64,000 nucleotides of DNA from Dioscorea cayenensis subsp. rotundata (GCF_009730915.1 NC_052489.1:27335916-27399915); one strand, 5' to 3'; positions 1 to 15,609 are shown, numbered from the stretch's first letter. Notes: generated from the sequence alone by a model not told the origin. Numbers and translations are program-made.

Positions 1-813
1 TATGCAGGGAAGAGTAAAAACATTAGTTAGTGACCTAATTGGATAAATGGTCTAATGAAAATGGCCAATATTTACAGGATTTTGGAACTCAAACGGATGC
101 TTTACCATGCAATTATTAGATTTTTTATCACACCTTAGCAGGTTGGTTAATTGTCACGCCCAACATGTTAAGAGGAACAACTATTAAGCAGTAACCTGGC
201 AGGCCCATCCATTGTCTTTGATGTTTGACTGATCATATGAATTGTGACGTGTGAATGGAGCAAAATATCCAAAATCAAATAAAATATAACACAGGTATTT
301 TTGGTCCAGATCGGTCCAAGTTGCTGGCTAATGGCAAGAGTGGTTGCCGGTGAAGTTCTAAATCCATGTTGACTTAGGAGTTTATTTGGAGGATGAACTA
401 GACTTCTACGGCAGATTCAACAGATGACGGATAGAAAATTATATCATATGCTTGGCTTGGAGAAACAAACATATAAAATTTGGGGGTTTGCCTAATTTTC
501 TGTCCATTTTCCTTTCAACTTTTTCTAGATGAAGTGAACATGCCCACCAACAAGTACCACTCCTTTCGAGTTTGAAAAAGACTTGCAACTCCTTTATAAA
601 GCCGTTTATCTGGATAAGAGTGATTTATAGTTTCTCATGGGATGAGAGTGAGGAACAGTCAATTCAATAACAAAGGCATATATAGCTAAAGTATACGGTT
701 TTATATTGGCTAAATCATGCATGGTGGAACATATTTCACAGCAACCTGATAAGCCTACAATAAATTTACAGCAAACACAACATCAAATATTGAAGTGTAA
801 CCTTAATTCAAGG
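1..813. other. No gene recognised at left edge
   Basis: This AT-rich stretch lies downstream of the decayed BTB gene. I see no open frame with recognisable family residues and no RNA gene. It may hold the rest of the BTB gene's 3' end or its former 3' UTR. Confidence 0.4.
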
Positions 814-1282
814 CTAACCTGTCCCGCATCCCAGAAGAAAACAGTGACCTAAAATAATCACAGCTGGATGACAGTACAACAAATGAGGCATTGAAAGTAG
901 GCAGATCGAGCAATTCCAAGCCACTCCTTCAGTTGCCTTAACTTCCAAGCTGATGACCCTGCAATGGATAACATACAGTGAAAAGATCGATATAAAATAC
1001 CACTTCGGAGGGGAAAAAAAGCCCACTGAGTAAGTAATAAGAAAATAGAGTTGCAAGCTTCGTGATCTAGCAATTGATCATCATTACTCAAAGAGTACTG
1101 GAAAATATGAATAACCATTCTCTTATTCACCTTTTCCATCAATTTGTTCTACAAGAGCCTAACATTGTCTTCTCTACAAGTACATTACTGTTTTCCTAAT
1201 GTGTCAGTTGATGCTATTGGACATGGTGAGGAGGACTTACGTAAATGTGTGGCAAGCTGGTTCAACTTCAACCGTTTCAAGT

Positions 1283-1330
1283 GCTTGTGTCAGGTCACAA
1301 ATTGGCGCTTGTGTCAGGTCACAAATTGGC
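1283..1330. repeat. 24-bp tandem duplication in BTB relic
   Basis: Two identical adjacent 24-bp units lie at 1283-1306 and 1307-1330. Read on the minus strand they duplicate eight residues (PICDLTQA). The unit length keeps frame. Perfect identity suggests a recent replication-slippage event. Confidence 0.85.
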
Positions 1331-2033
1331 GTATAAGGTCCCCATTTAGGTAATCCTCGCTGGAGCATGTACAATAATGACTTTAAGCCACAAAACTTGG
1401 CAATTTTTTCCACAGGCCCCACATACTCAACCTCCACTTGGATCATGCCCGAATAAACATATTCCAAAATCTTTTTGAAACCATTGCATCCACCTCCTCA
1501 GATAACGCCAACTTCACTTCTGAACTTACTTGGTTTTAGCTCAAATACATGCCTCTCTGTGGACACATCACCCAGTTTCTTGTGATTGAGATTTTTTTCA
1601 GAAGCCAATAGATGTGGGTATCTTGCCAAGATAATGACACTATGAGCGTTCAGAACTTGACCATTTGAAAATACAAATTGCAAGTCAGCAAGTTCATTTT
1701 CATCTAGTGTTCTTTCTAACCTTTTGCCAAGCTTGCTTGGAAACCCGTAAAAGTTGAAGAAGCTTAGAACATATGCAACATATGAATTTGTCCCTGGGCT
1801 AAAATTTTTGGACAAAACATATTGAAGGTTCTCAACAAGAAATTGAGCTTCAGAAATTTCACACAATGTACAGTGAACTTTGCCAATGGAATTTTTTTGA
1901 TGATTACATCTCCTGTCTAAGGCATTGCATAGCTGCGCAAGTGCCTGAAGACAATGAAATAAAACCAAGTTCTCCCCTTGGCAATCAGTGGCCAAAGATT
2001 CTGGTATCTTAATGATCTAATTTCTTGTGCATT

Positions 2034-3084
2034 GTAAGTTCTTTTTCTTTTTAGTTATTTTTGTTTTGAAATATTTACCATACCTGGAAGTTTTTTATTT
2101 GAATTGAAAATTAGCCTTAACTTTATTTATTTATTTTTTCCGATGTAATACTCTGCCCGAAAAATAACGATCGATAAAAGACATGTTGCGCTCCTTCGAC
2201 AATTTTGAGTTAGACCGTAGCAGACCTCAGATCTGTTCATGCAGCAGTACATTTCATCGCGACAAAACATCACTTTCATCCGGATATCTAGTCTATGGTC
2301 ACGAACATTTGGAGATCCACTGAGCTATCGACATTAATCGCAATCGAAGACGCTCTTTTACGATGAGATAGCTTTTTAAACGGTTAATATTATAGCCTGA
2401 ATCTATTCAACCTTTATCGAAGATGAAAATTCTATTTTGGAGAAGAGAGGTGTATATATCAGTCATTATCAACAGATGCTTACATAGTGATACAAAACTT
2501 AGTAGGTCAGTCATTCCTTCCCATATTGGCAAATGCATGCTTTTATATAAAGATATTTGTCAATATGGGAAGGATTGGCTAACCTACTAAGTTTTATATC
2601 ACTATATAAACATCTGTTAATAATAGATGATATAATATATACACCTATCTTCTCCAAAATAGGAATCTCATACTCTGATAGAGTTGAATAGCATCCCAAA
2701 CTTACAATATTAACCGTTGTTTGAAAACTATCTCATGTTAAAGAGATATCTCCAGTTGAAATTAATGTCAGTACTCTAGTAAATACTCCAAATGTTCATG
2801 ACCATAAGATTGTAGACATTCGGATAAATGGTATTCTGTCTGTGATGAAATGTACTTGTTTGGTGAACAAAGCATCTGAAGGGTTGCTCTTACAAGTTCA
2901 AACTCAAAGTTGCCAGAGAATGACAATTTAACATGTCTTTTATGCATCACTACTTTTGCAGCAAAGCTATTACATCGGAAAAAATAAATGAATAAAGTTA
3001 AGGCTAGTTTTCAACTCAAATCAGAGACTTCTAAGTATGGCAAACATTTCAGAACAAAAGTAATTAAGGTGAAAAAGAACTTAC
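2034..3084. repeat. Large imperfect inverted duplication (about 500-bp arms)
   Basis: The left arm (about 2034-2532) is the reverse complement of the right arm (about 2555-3084), with only about 20 bp between them. Near the centre the arms match at roughly 85% by eye, for example around 2425-2530 against 2555-2660. Further out they fall to roughly 70-75% with small gaps. The matching block starts next to a GTAAGTT donor-like site at 2034, mirrored by the donor of the 3086-3181 exon at 3084. The block covers intron, an exon (about 2768-2967 on the minus strand) and following sequence of the BTB relic. A transcript across it could fold into a long hairpin. The left arm carries noticeably more CG dinucleotides than the right. 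Confidence 0.88.
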
Positions 3085-3181
3085 CAATTTGTTTGTTGTA
3101 TCAGCAGTAAATCTTAGAACTCTCTCATTTCTTAAACAAAGAATAGCTTCCAGCGCAAGCAATATATCTGAGACAGAATCC

Positions 3182-4260
3182 TGCAAGGACAAGAGCAAGA
3201 ATTAATGGCATAAAACTTCATCTCTGGAAACAACTAGACTCCTGTTATGCTGTTAATTCTGACTTAAAGATCTGAGCTAACAATCACCATTCAAGATGCA
3301 GCATTCAATCAGAAATTGAATCACATGTCACAGCTCATTTCATTTAAAGGAAATTCTGAATTCAAATAAAGAAGCAACACTTCAATAACAAACAACTCTA
3401 AATCAGATATAAGATGATCTCCTCCACATCACTAGCTTAGCATACACACAGTAATATATCCATGATTTAACAGTTCAAAGAGAAATGAGAACAATCAAAC
3501 CTCAATGACTGAGAAGTATTACAAACATTAAGAAGATAACCAACTAGAAATCCAGAAGAACAGCTCTTCAGATTCCCAGAGAAACCCAAACATCCCTTCT
3601 CTCAAGCTTGAGATAAACCAGGCCCAAGTTCCATCAATTCACAGCTTGTACTCTTTCTTTCCTGTTTCTCTCCTCCCTTTATTGCTGATCCTTCCCGGTA
3701 GAATGTACCTGCGGAGTTGAGTGCTTAACTTCCTCTATCGCGTTGCCTTTCGACATGTGTCTCCCACTATCGTCTTTTCCCCTTGATCCAGCTCATCATG
3801 CATGTGAGCCTCACTCACACTTTTACCTTTGTTGACCACCTTGTTGACCACCTTCAAAGGATATATAACAACTCCATATTATTGTAAACAGCTTTCTGGT
3901 GTTCTCTAGCACACAATATCATAATCACCATATCCAGAAAACTCCACTTAAATAGAAAAATAAAAAGAAATAACAAGTCTTGAAACATTTGGCACAACAC
4001 TCAAAAAAAAACATACAAATAAAGAAAGAAAAAAAAAAAGGGGAGAGATTGACAGTGAAATCACTTGATGCCGAGAGCAAGGGCTTGCCCTTCCGGCCTT
4101 CGAGGACGACCTCATCGCACCGACGAGAATGAGACACTGATCGATGGGCTTGAGAACACGAGCTCCAAACGGGCTCGCCTTCTTGAATGATCTTGATGGG
4201 CCCAAACCGCTACTTAAATAAAACGAAAGAAAACAGGCCCAGTAACTGATTTCATGCCAC
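3182..4260. other. Upstream region of BTB relic; no certain gene
   Basis: It probably holds upstream introns or the 5' region of the BTB relic. Two minus-strand stretches look mildly coding. One is near 4070-4200 (read as VWSSCSQAHRSVSHSRRC and following), the other near 3710-3790 (ending at a CAG/GTACAT donor-like site). Neither could be tied to a family. A G-box core CACGTG lies at 4258-4263. The poly-A run near 4030 and AT-rich flanks are otherwise unremarkable. Confidence 0.3.
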
Positions 4261-4537
4261 GTGTCAGTATCTGGAAAGCGCTTTCTTGCCTCGTGATCAA
4301 TATGCTTATTTTACACACATGTAATTACTAATTACATTACAGGCAAATCAAAAAGGTAATTAAATACAATTAAAGGAATCAATTATTAAATTAGATATCT
4401 CTTGTTCATTGTCTATTGTTGTTCAATGAAACATATATCAAATGATCACCTGTGACTACAACTTCAGTATTAATTACATTCATTCTGATTCAGAGAATTC
4501 TGAAAAAAAAAAATGAAACAATGAAGATAGTGAAATA

Positions 4538-7211
<2,674 letters not shown>

Positions 7212-8259
7212 TTGAGACAATTTCACAGCCACAACAGGAAAAACAAAAAAACAGATCCTTTTATTTCACAAAGTTATCCTCTGCAGCAATGAAGCAAGAA
7301 GGGTGTTGCAAGCCAATCCAGTGATTTCTACACCAAAAAAATAAAAAGGATCAGCTCTAGAATTCAAATTTCACTAGAATAATTGAGACAGTAGAAAATT
7401 TTCCTACAAAAAAATTGAAAGTTCAGTCGTGGACAGCTAGTAAGATGGCCACTCAATATCAACCAATAATGGATGACAGTTCAAACCTCAATATATAAAC
7501 TAACATTGAAAGAAAGTCAACTATCAACAAGAATCAAATTTAGCAATAAAATGAAAATTCATCAAGAGAAGAAGAGAGAAACCAACTTTAATAAGAAGGG
7601 GGAAAATGAATATACTTCAAAGACGTGATTCTGAATAAAAAATGAACCAAATTTGAAGCACAATAAGAAGAAAAGAGAACTCCAAGCTCAAAGAATTCCA
7701 GAATAGGAGAAGAAAAATAAGGTTCAAAAAATAAACGCTCAACAAACAAGTTTAATTTCAAGTAATGACCACGCAATAACTGCCATTCAATAGAGAGCAA
7801 TAAGAACCCAAAAGGACAATTGGGCAGATGAAAGCATCAAAAGCCATAAGCCATTGTCATTGCAGTAACAACCCATTCAAATGCAAGAAAGAAATCTCCT
7901 TTAGGGATTCTGTAAAACAAAAAAGGAAAACCACATCGAATTGTAAGAAAGGCGCCACCTTTTTCGAATACCGGAGAGCAAAAAAGGAGAGAGGATGAAG
8001 AAAAAGGAAGGGAAGGGAAGGAGATCAAGTTTTAGTGTTTCAAAAGGAGGATTTCTGAAGATCTGAGTGTGTGAATTCGGGGAATTCGCATACGACCTCT
8101 CCCTAAAATAAAGGAGGGAATTCTATTTTGCTTACTCTTTCGTTTTCCGTGGCCGTTTGAATTTTGGATTTAAGGATAAATTAATAATAATAAGAAGAAG
8201 AAGAAGAAAAAAAACTCGTGTTATTATAAATTTGAAATTTTATTTTCCTCAAAATAAAA

Positions 8260-8261
<2 letters not shown>
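7212..8261 (-). promoter_or_regulatory. 5' UTR, leader intron and promoter of MUR4
   Basis: No other gene is seen here. Sequence between the MUR4 start codon and about 8090 looks like a 5' leader interrupted by an AT-rich intron. The pyrimidine-rich strip at about 7970-8040 (minus strand) is typical of plant leaders. A TATA-like stretch reading CCTTTATTTTAGGG on the minus strand is near 8100-8115. The exact transcription start cannot be fixed from sequence alone. Confidence 0.4.

Positions 8262-8294
<33 letters not shown>
8262..8294. repeat. (AAT)n microsatellite
   Basis: An uninterrupted run of about eleven AAT units lies between the MUR4 promoter and the next spacer. It is a likely length-polymorphic marker. 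Confidence 0.95.
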
Positions 8295-8296
<2 letters not shown>

Positions 8297-9225
8297 CAGG
8301 GAAGAAAGGGCAAAGAGATGAAGAGATATCAGTGTGTCACCACTGAGTGAGGCTATGGAAGGCTCATGAAAGCCTTTTTGGTCAGATTGGAAGTTATATC
8401 TAATGTAATGTGGAGATAGTTTATGGTGTTTGAGTAAAAGGAGACATACACGTGAAAATAGTTGTTGAAGAACAATGTTCTAGTTTTGGGAGTTTTTTTT
8501 TTAAATCTTAGGTCCTCTAAAATATTTGGGTGGGTTAGGTTGGAATTTGGAAACAACCAGGGCAGAAAGTCTTAACGCTCTTTGACTTCAAAAAACCAGC
8601 TCATGCCTTCAATTCAACTTTTGTCTTGATTCAATTGCCGTGCAATATTATTATTCTTTGATTTGTCTAACAAAATAAGACACTAATATTTAAACTTATG
8701 AGTAACATGCATGAGATGAGATGTATGATTGATGAGGGAGATTAGTGACAAGACATGGGCTAATCCTCCCATGATGGTACTTATAATTGCCATTGGGTAC
8801 TAGAAAATGTACTACTTGGGCATTGTTGCCGGTGTGGTTGAGAACCAGATTACTGCCACAACCAAACATCTCATCATACAGAACAGAAGTCAAAGCCCCT
8901 GAAAAGTACAGCATCACTTGATAATGCCATGATGCAGCAGTTGGAACACATTTAAAACTGCAGATAAAAAATCAAAATCCAAATCTGATGATATGAGCAG
9001 TAATATTACCGTCAAAGGAAGAGAACACAGATACATAATGCAGTGGATTGCAACATTTTTCTTAACGCTAAGAATGTGCTTAGGATTTGCTGAAGAAGCA
9101 ATCAAAGTTTACTGCTACATCAAGTACCAGAGAGACGACGACATCAGATAGCGAAAGATGTAAATAAAGGAGAAAATAGGATGACAAGAAAGAACCAGCC
9201 TACAGATTACAAGTTTATGAAGTAA
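8295..9225. other. Spacer between MUR4 promoter and PAT1 3' end
   Basis: AT-rich intergenic DNA. Short minus-strand frames near 8700-9100 show no family residues. Part of the right end is probably PAT1 3' UTR or downstream sequence. No RNA gene or clear transposable element was seen. Confidence 0.4.
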
Positions 9226-9681
9226 TCACAGGTCCCTGAGCAGCGCCGCACCAACCAAGAAGTACATTAAAACAAACTTGCTTGCAGTGCCCCACAATTT
9301 CCTTGAAAGCATAGGGACAAGGCTTCCAGTAATAGAACCTGTACAGTTTCTATCCCTAATATCACCTGAAGTTTCAATATGGAGCACCAAAATTAAGCTC
9401 CTTGGAAGACAACTTCCTGTTGCAAAACCCCACCATTTCCTACCACAGTACACATGTAACCATAACCAAGGTTCATCAAAAGGGAAGACGAAACAAACTC
9501 TTAATGTAATCATAACAACATCGGCCACTAGTTAGCCGACTCCTTGAGATGCTAGGCATACATTGCGTTTTCCAACAAGCTGCTTTCAGTGAATGATTTG
9601 AGTGAACAACCAAGATGGTGGCGGACTCTAGTAAAAATACCCCGCATTCCACCAACTTCAGCGGTAGTTTTAGCTGTAGTT
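9226..9681 (-). other. Probable PAT1 3' UTR
   Basis: Sequence just after the PAT1 stop carries a 100-codon minus-strand frame and an 85-codon plus-strand frame. Neither resembles a known protein, and they look like chance frames in a slightly GC-richer 3' UTR. No polyadenylation site could be fixed with confidence. Confidence 0.45.
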
Positions 9682-12600
9682 TTAGCTTGGCACTGACTCT
9701 GAAGTCCTTGGTCCACTGCTACCCCCATGAGAACTAAAACCGGTAACAGGCATAGATCTCCGAGCAAAATCAAGTAATTGCTTGCGCTGGCGCTCATCTG
9801 TGTGAGGAAGGCTAGCACGTAACAACTCCACCGGCATTTCTCGGCTGATAGCTCGAGTTGCCTCTGGGCCAAAGACTGCTGTATTTGGTGCCTGCATAAG
9901 TAGAGACTGCATTATACTGTCATATTTACTAAGGCAGTACTTTGTGAGAAGCCCAAAGAAAGCATCAAAGGAAGCCTGCCAGAGAGTTCGATTAGGCATG
10001 CCATAGTTGCTTGCAGCATGGCCATCACTGAGGAGCTCTGTAGCTCTCTCTAGGACAGATTTGATGATAATGGAAGCTCCATCACCGGCAGAACTTCCTA
10101 GAGGACGAAGTGGTGGTTGTTCTGATGAACAGACCACAGCAGCAAGACAGGCACTAAGCGCACTCAGATCCATACCTCGCACACATGTAGAAACAGTCTT
10201 TGCAAGGTTGATTGTTGTTTCTGCTGCATCAGAATCCATAGGTAGCCCACCAAACAAGAACCTCAGGTGGCGAAAAATGGCCATGCAGACAATACGCGTA
10301 AGCTCACTGCCAGGGAAGAGTAGCTGAAGATAGCGTGAAAGAAGTTTACGACCTTTAGGAAGAGATACTAAGCGAAGGAACACAAGGTCATCCTTGGGAG
10401 AGAGCCCATCCGAGTGACCAGCTTTGGCTGGGCCTAGCGGGTCAACTAGCTGCAGTGATGCTGCAAGTCCTTCAAGTAGGACCTGTCGCTTCCGCTTAAG
10501 TTGGGAGCCACCATCTTGCAAGGGGCTGAACTGTAATAGCCGATCAATGTCATCAACATCAAGAAGAAGACAAAGTCCATCCTCAACTGTAATTCTAGCT
10601 GCCAGCATCGGCTCCTGCTCTAGAGGCTTCACAGACGATTTTTGGTCAATGAAATCTCCAGATGCAGACTGTGCATCAACTTCTAGGAGAGGACGAGGAC
10701 GTCGAATGGAGGAGAATGAGATCCTCCCAAGAGCATCAACCTGAAGATATGGATGCTGTTCATTATTAGAACGGGCTCGTGAATGCAAATCCTTAACAGA
10801 ACTAGGAGCAAAATGGTGCTTCAGTCTTGACCCAGCAGATTTCTTTGCTAGACAAGCTTGATGGTAGTAATCGTCTACATAAGGATCATTGCTGTGGGTT
10901 GCCGCATGCTGCATTCTCTGTATGCTTTCAATCTCATCAGCTGACATATATTTGGATCGGAACTTAGGCCAACCACTATCATTTTTCAGGTTGCTGGCAT
11001 CTGCAGCCTGTGGAGGATAGCGTGTGTTCGGCCTTCCCCTGTGTGCAGGTTTAATTCTCTGGTCTCTTGTGTCATTTATCCCTAGTGTTGCTTCAAACTT
11101 GTTCATTATCTGAGGCTGCGAGAGATGTGGACCTATCAAATGGTGCTGCATTTGTGAGAAATGCGATAGAGGTGGTTGAAGTTGTGGCAGTCTGTGCTGT
11201 TGCTGCTGGAGCAATAGTTGTGAATGCAACAATCCGTTTGGAGGAAACTGTTGAGGTAATAAGTTAGGTAACATGTTGGAATGCTCCCCTGGAAATGGAC
11301 AGGGTTGGTTCAACCAATTGCTCTGCTGTCGACTGTTAATGGAAGAGCCAGGCCCAAATTGAGCCATATTACCACCATAATTAAATCCAGGATGTGGCCC
11401 TGCCAAAGGATGCTGAGTGCCAGAGAAAGCAGAGAGATTTGGTGAAGAAAAGGGCATATGGAGACCACTAGCAAGAGACGGAAGGCTTGATTGACGGGAC
11501 TGGCTTGGGGAAAGCTGTAACCTTGCCCCAGGTGGAGGGTATGAAGTAAAATTTGATTTTGGAACAAGAACCGGCTCACTCAAACTGTGTTGTTGCTGTT
11601 GCTGCTGTTGAGGATACGAAGATGTTCTGCACAAAGGTTTGGAATCCTGAAAACACATTTTAGAGGGAGAAGGCTGTGACCACCATCTTTTCCCCTCCTG
11701 CGCATTTTCAGCATCAAAAGTTTGCAGGTCTAACCAATTTAAGTCTGACTCCCTGGTCCAGTCTGCGGTCGAGGAACCTGAAAAGATACATTCTCATCAA
11801 CTCTTTAACGAATTTGAGAAGAACCCATATGTTTACAGGAATATTCACAAATTAGCCTATGAAGGCAAATAAGCAGCAGTGTGCATGTACAAGCTGAGAA
11901 ATACTTACTAAAATAAGATACTAAAAATTGAGCACAAGGTAGTAGAATATTTAGAATAAAAATAAAGAAGAATAGAAGAACAGAAGGTCAAAATCCTTTA
12001 TTTCAGGAATAGAAAATAAGCACCAAGTGAAACCGAAAACATATTAGGAATTTAGAATTTAAAGCATTTGCAAAATTAAATTCCCCCATAACCAAGCCAA
12101 ATTGTGCCACAATAGGGAGGGTGCCATCATTTTTTTTCCAGCAAGTAATTTGTGAATGTTTGGAGCCACAAACACCCAAGAAATGATCATGAATGCTTTC
12201 TGGAAACGGCAAATTGTGAATAGCATTTGGAAAAGCAATTTTACAGTCTCTGCGTACACTCAGTCAACAGAAACACTAGTAATAACATCTTGACAGTTTC
12301 ACCACTAGCAAAGGACACTCATCCTATTTCATTTGCACATCAAAATTGTATGCCTGTATCTAAATTTCAAATCCTAGTGCAACCTTTGCATGGGAGACTA
12401 AGCCAGTTAAAAGAAAACCATAATCATTTCCAGATATGCATCTCCGACAAAAGAATAAAGCTTTGTACACCAAATTCATTTACTTCGGCACCCAACCCCT
12501 CAGAGGAAGTCCTAGACATTAGAAGCAACAAAATAAATCCATAGCCCAAAATCGGCTGCTACAGGCCAATTCTGTCCATCCCTAAGAAATATTATGTCTA

Positions 12601-15600
12601 CTCTACTTTGATATCAATTATCTGCAACAAATCAGGAGATGGGATAGACAATATGTCGAGCAAGAAATGTGTTTTAACTTATACAACGGCAAACAATATG
12701 ATGCAGAGCATGGCCCGCTATTAATAGCAACCCATATTCTGCATTGCAATACTAAGACACATTCATCACATAAAGAAAGCTTTGCAAACCTCTTTGAGGT
12801 CCAAAAACAGTAGAAGATAAGAGGTAATAATATTTAAAAAGAAAGAAATTTACTCACTTTCCCTCGAGATAGATCCGCGATCACCAATCACACCGACATT
12901 CCTTGGATCACTCACAGCTCTATTTAACTGAAAGTGAAAATAGAAAATAAATGTAAATCCCAACGTCAAATTTAGAGAAATCAAGCCAACGAACCATCGC
13001 AAGCCTACCAGCTCAAATAGTAAAACAGTTAAAATTGGTAATAATAGTACCAGTGTCATGCAGCTAATGAGCAAAAATACACAAGCTGATAAACCTTGAT
13101 ACATACCAATAACAGGGAAAAGCAGCACCATCTTACAAATGGCAGTTAAGTACATAAATCCCAATCAGTTCACTTTTCTTAATTTCAGATAAAATGCAAC
13201 TACTACATCAATTCTTAATTTCCTCCAGCTTTTATATTCCTTAAACAACATTTTAACAAAAATCCTCTACCAAGTTATTTCAAACTTGTACAACTTTTCA
13301 TGTAGTCAACACAATAACCTGATAACAAACAATCCAGACAGTTCACCGAGAAAAAATCACACACAGAGTAATGCTAATTCATTAAGCTGCACAATTGGAG
13401 AAACCTTACTTATAAGACTAAATGACTCAAATAAGCTATCATCGAAATAAACCAAGGTAAAAGAGTATAATCAAAGATTAAAATTTCTGTAACCGTTTGG
13501 ATAGACAAAAACCAATAAATATAAACAAGGGCCAAACCAATATCCAACTCAGAACCAAAGGGCAAAAGTAAGACTGATAATTTATTTGAGGCTTCGAGCC
13601 ATTCTATTTAATCACTCTAATAATAATTTAGGCAGAGGATTAACCTTGGCAAAAGTACTAGTGAGATCATCAATATCGGATAAAGACTCCAAGACTTCAC
13701 CCTGCAAAATAAAAATATCTCAGATAATAGTTAAATAGGGGCAGATAAGGCAGATGACAACAAGAAATTTAACACACTGCATGCAAAAATGGAAGGTTGA
13801 TCATTAGGTGTAACTTCTCATATAAAAAAAAAAAAAACACAAAATCAAGAAATACAGGACAAAAAAAGAATAAATAAAAAATAGATGGAGTAACTTCTCA
13901 TATTCCACAAATAGAACAATCATTCATAGTGTGAGCTCTGTGGAAGAAACAGCGAAAAATAAATGCATCTTCATATTCCATGAATAATACCCAAGTAATG
14001 GCAGTATTCATAAAAAAAAAAAGGGGGCAAAAAACAGATCATCATGCACAAGCTGATGATGAGAAAGGATAGAAGCAGAAAAATTATTACAATATGCAAC
14101 TTGATGGAGAAAGGCTCTAATGAAGTTAAACCAAGTCAGAAGATTGTAGAATTCCTGAAATTCAACTGAAGTGAATTTGTTAGATCTGCAACAAAACTCT
14201 TAACAGGAGGCTGATGAAGATTTAACAATGAAACTAAAATAAGTAGGCCAAAAAATTTGATGGAAAATTGCAAAAAACCAGTTGGGATATCTACTTCTGC
14301 TAATTTCTTTTGTAAACTAGAAATAGTTCAGCTCAGAAATCACATCAACAGAAAGGTATGTTTTCCCTTAGATGCAATAATAGGATAGCTAGCCTAGTAC
14401 AAAGGGGTTAATGAGGTGAATGTAAAACAGAAACAAGGGATCTGGCTACCAATCCTTTCAAAATATGAAATCACCTCTTCTCGATCTCCAATAGCGGAGA
14501 AAGGATAGTCCTCTTCAAGACCCGACAAGGCAGCACTAGCGACACCATTGTCATCTTCCAAACCACCTAACTCGATCTCTTCCATAACACCCTTACCAAA
14601 AAAGGCATATTGCTTAGCATCAAATCGCATGCCATCTGCAAAAGTGGGAAAAATCAGTACATATTACAAACCACCATGAAACGACAAAGATGTCAATACA
14701 ACACGACAAAAGATAACCATGAAGGCACTTCGCATGCAAGAGGATACAACGTTTACTAAAATTTTCTCAGGGAAGCAGAGAAGAACACTCGCCTTGCAAA
14801 TCCACATCTAAATCATGATAAACAATACATAATGCAGTGTCTTGTTGAATAGTAAAAATGTGCCATGGCAACCATGATCACAGGAACATAGAAGACCAAG
14901 CTGGAGCTTTTCCATCAACCACCACCACAAGAAACTATAAATCAACACACTCAAGTACCCAATCTCAGTTGAAAAAAGGTGTATCTCAACAAAACAAACT
15001 CATAAAACAATTGAAGCAAGTAAATAGCATTGCAGCATCAAAATTTTTGCATTTAAACCTAGCGTCCATGAAGATCAATATACCAATTTCATCATCAAGC
15101 AACAAACTTCTCCAACTGAAACAGTGCTACCACAAATAATAACCATAAATTATCCAATAATTAAAGCAGTAAGAAGCTATAATAAACACAGCAACACGAA
15201 CAACGAAACACCATCAGTGAATCCACAAACAAACCATGAACATCTAAACAAAACCACATAAAGCAAACCCTAAATCAGAAGCTCTAAAACAGAGAAACCA
15301 CTCTCCATCCAAAACCAACCCAAAATTCGCCAAAAAGAACTCAACTTGAGCTCTCTCCCAGCTCGATCCAACACCAAACCCCACAAAACAAACACCAAAA
15401 TTCTCATCCAAGCAAACCCAATCAGCAGATCTACACACCACTCCCCAAACAAAATCACAAGCACAAAAACAAAGCAAAAATCCATTAAAGAAAAAAAGAA
15501 ACCAAAAAAGGAAAAGAAAAAAAAAACAATCACCTCCTTCCCCACCGCCGAACGCCACAAAACCCTTATCAAGATCCGAGTTCCGGCCCTCACCAGAGAG

Positions 15601-15609
15601 CCCCTCCAT
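9682..15609 (-). CDS. PAT1-type mRNA decapping activator
   Basis: It is a homologue of yeast Pat1 and Arabidopsis PAT1/PAT1H, a cytoplasmic P-body protein that links deadenylated mRNA to the LSM1-7 ring and decapping. Five coding exons join in phase: 15534-15609, 14475-14635, 13645-13701, 12858-12927, 9682-11777, giving 819 residues. The N-terminal block MRFDAKQYAFFGKG and GEVLESLSDIDDL is the conserved acidic region that binds the helicase and decapping factors. The middle of the large last exon is a Q/P/S-rich low-complexity segment (poly-Q, SQSRQSSLPSLASG). A conserved turn follows (KYMSADEIESIQRMQHAATH). After it comes the helical C-terminal domain (GRKLLSRYLQLLFPGSELTR, MDLSALSACLAAVV). 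The start at 15609 (MEGLSGEG) is preferred over an in-frame upstream ATG at 15675 because the extra residues look like 5' UTR. The gene appears whole. Confidence 0.92.

Larger units (their letters stand above)
814..3181 (-). pseudogene. Decayed BTB/POZ-domain gene (At1g04390-like)
   Basis: Minus-strand pieces resemble the large plant BTB/POZ protein typified by Arabidopsis At1g04390 (identified from memory). An upstream exon at about 3086-3181 (DSVSDILLALEAILCLRN) has good splice sites. Another lies at about 2768-2967. At 1498-2001 a segment includes the BTB-core residues ADLQFVFSNGQVLNAHSVI. At 1237-1467 follows the end of that BTB fold (EYVYSGMIQVEVEYVGPVEK, FCGLKSLLYMLQRGLPKWG). Around 820-965 lies what looks like the start of a second BTB domain (CSICLLSMPHLLYCHPAVII). 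The frame changes between the BTB core and the EYVYSG segment near 1455-1530, stops follow the 2768-2967 exon, and an inverted copy of exon and intron sequence sits between exons. I therefore read it as a pseudogene. In living relatives the BTB domains suggest a CUL3-adaptor role. The family call is moderate; the broken state is fairly well supported. Confidence 0.5.

Noticed and set aside
3925-4205. Possible first exon of the BTB gene
   Set aside because: The codons look plausible and a donor-like site exists, but no family match or linking splice could be supported.
9226-9535. Overlapping frames of 100 and 85 codons on opposite strands
   Set aside because: No recognisable residues. The position fits the PAT1 3' UTR.
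10007-10744. Two plus-strand frames of 106 codons opposite PAT1
   Set aside because: They are antisense shadows of the well-conserved PAT1 last exon and show no family features.
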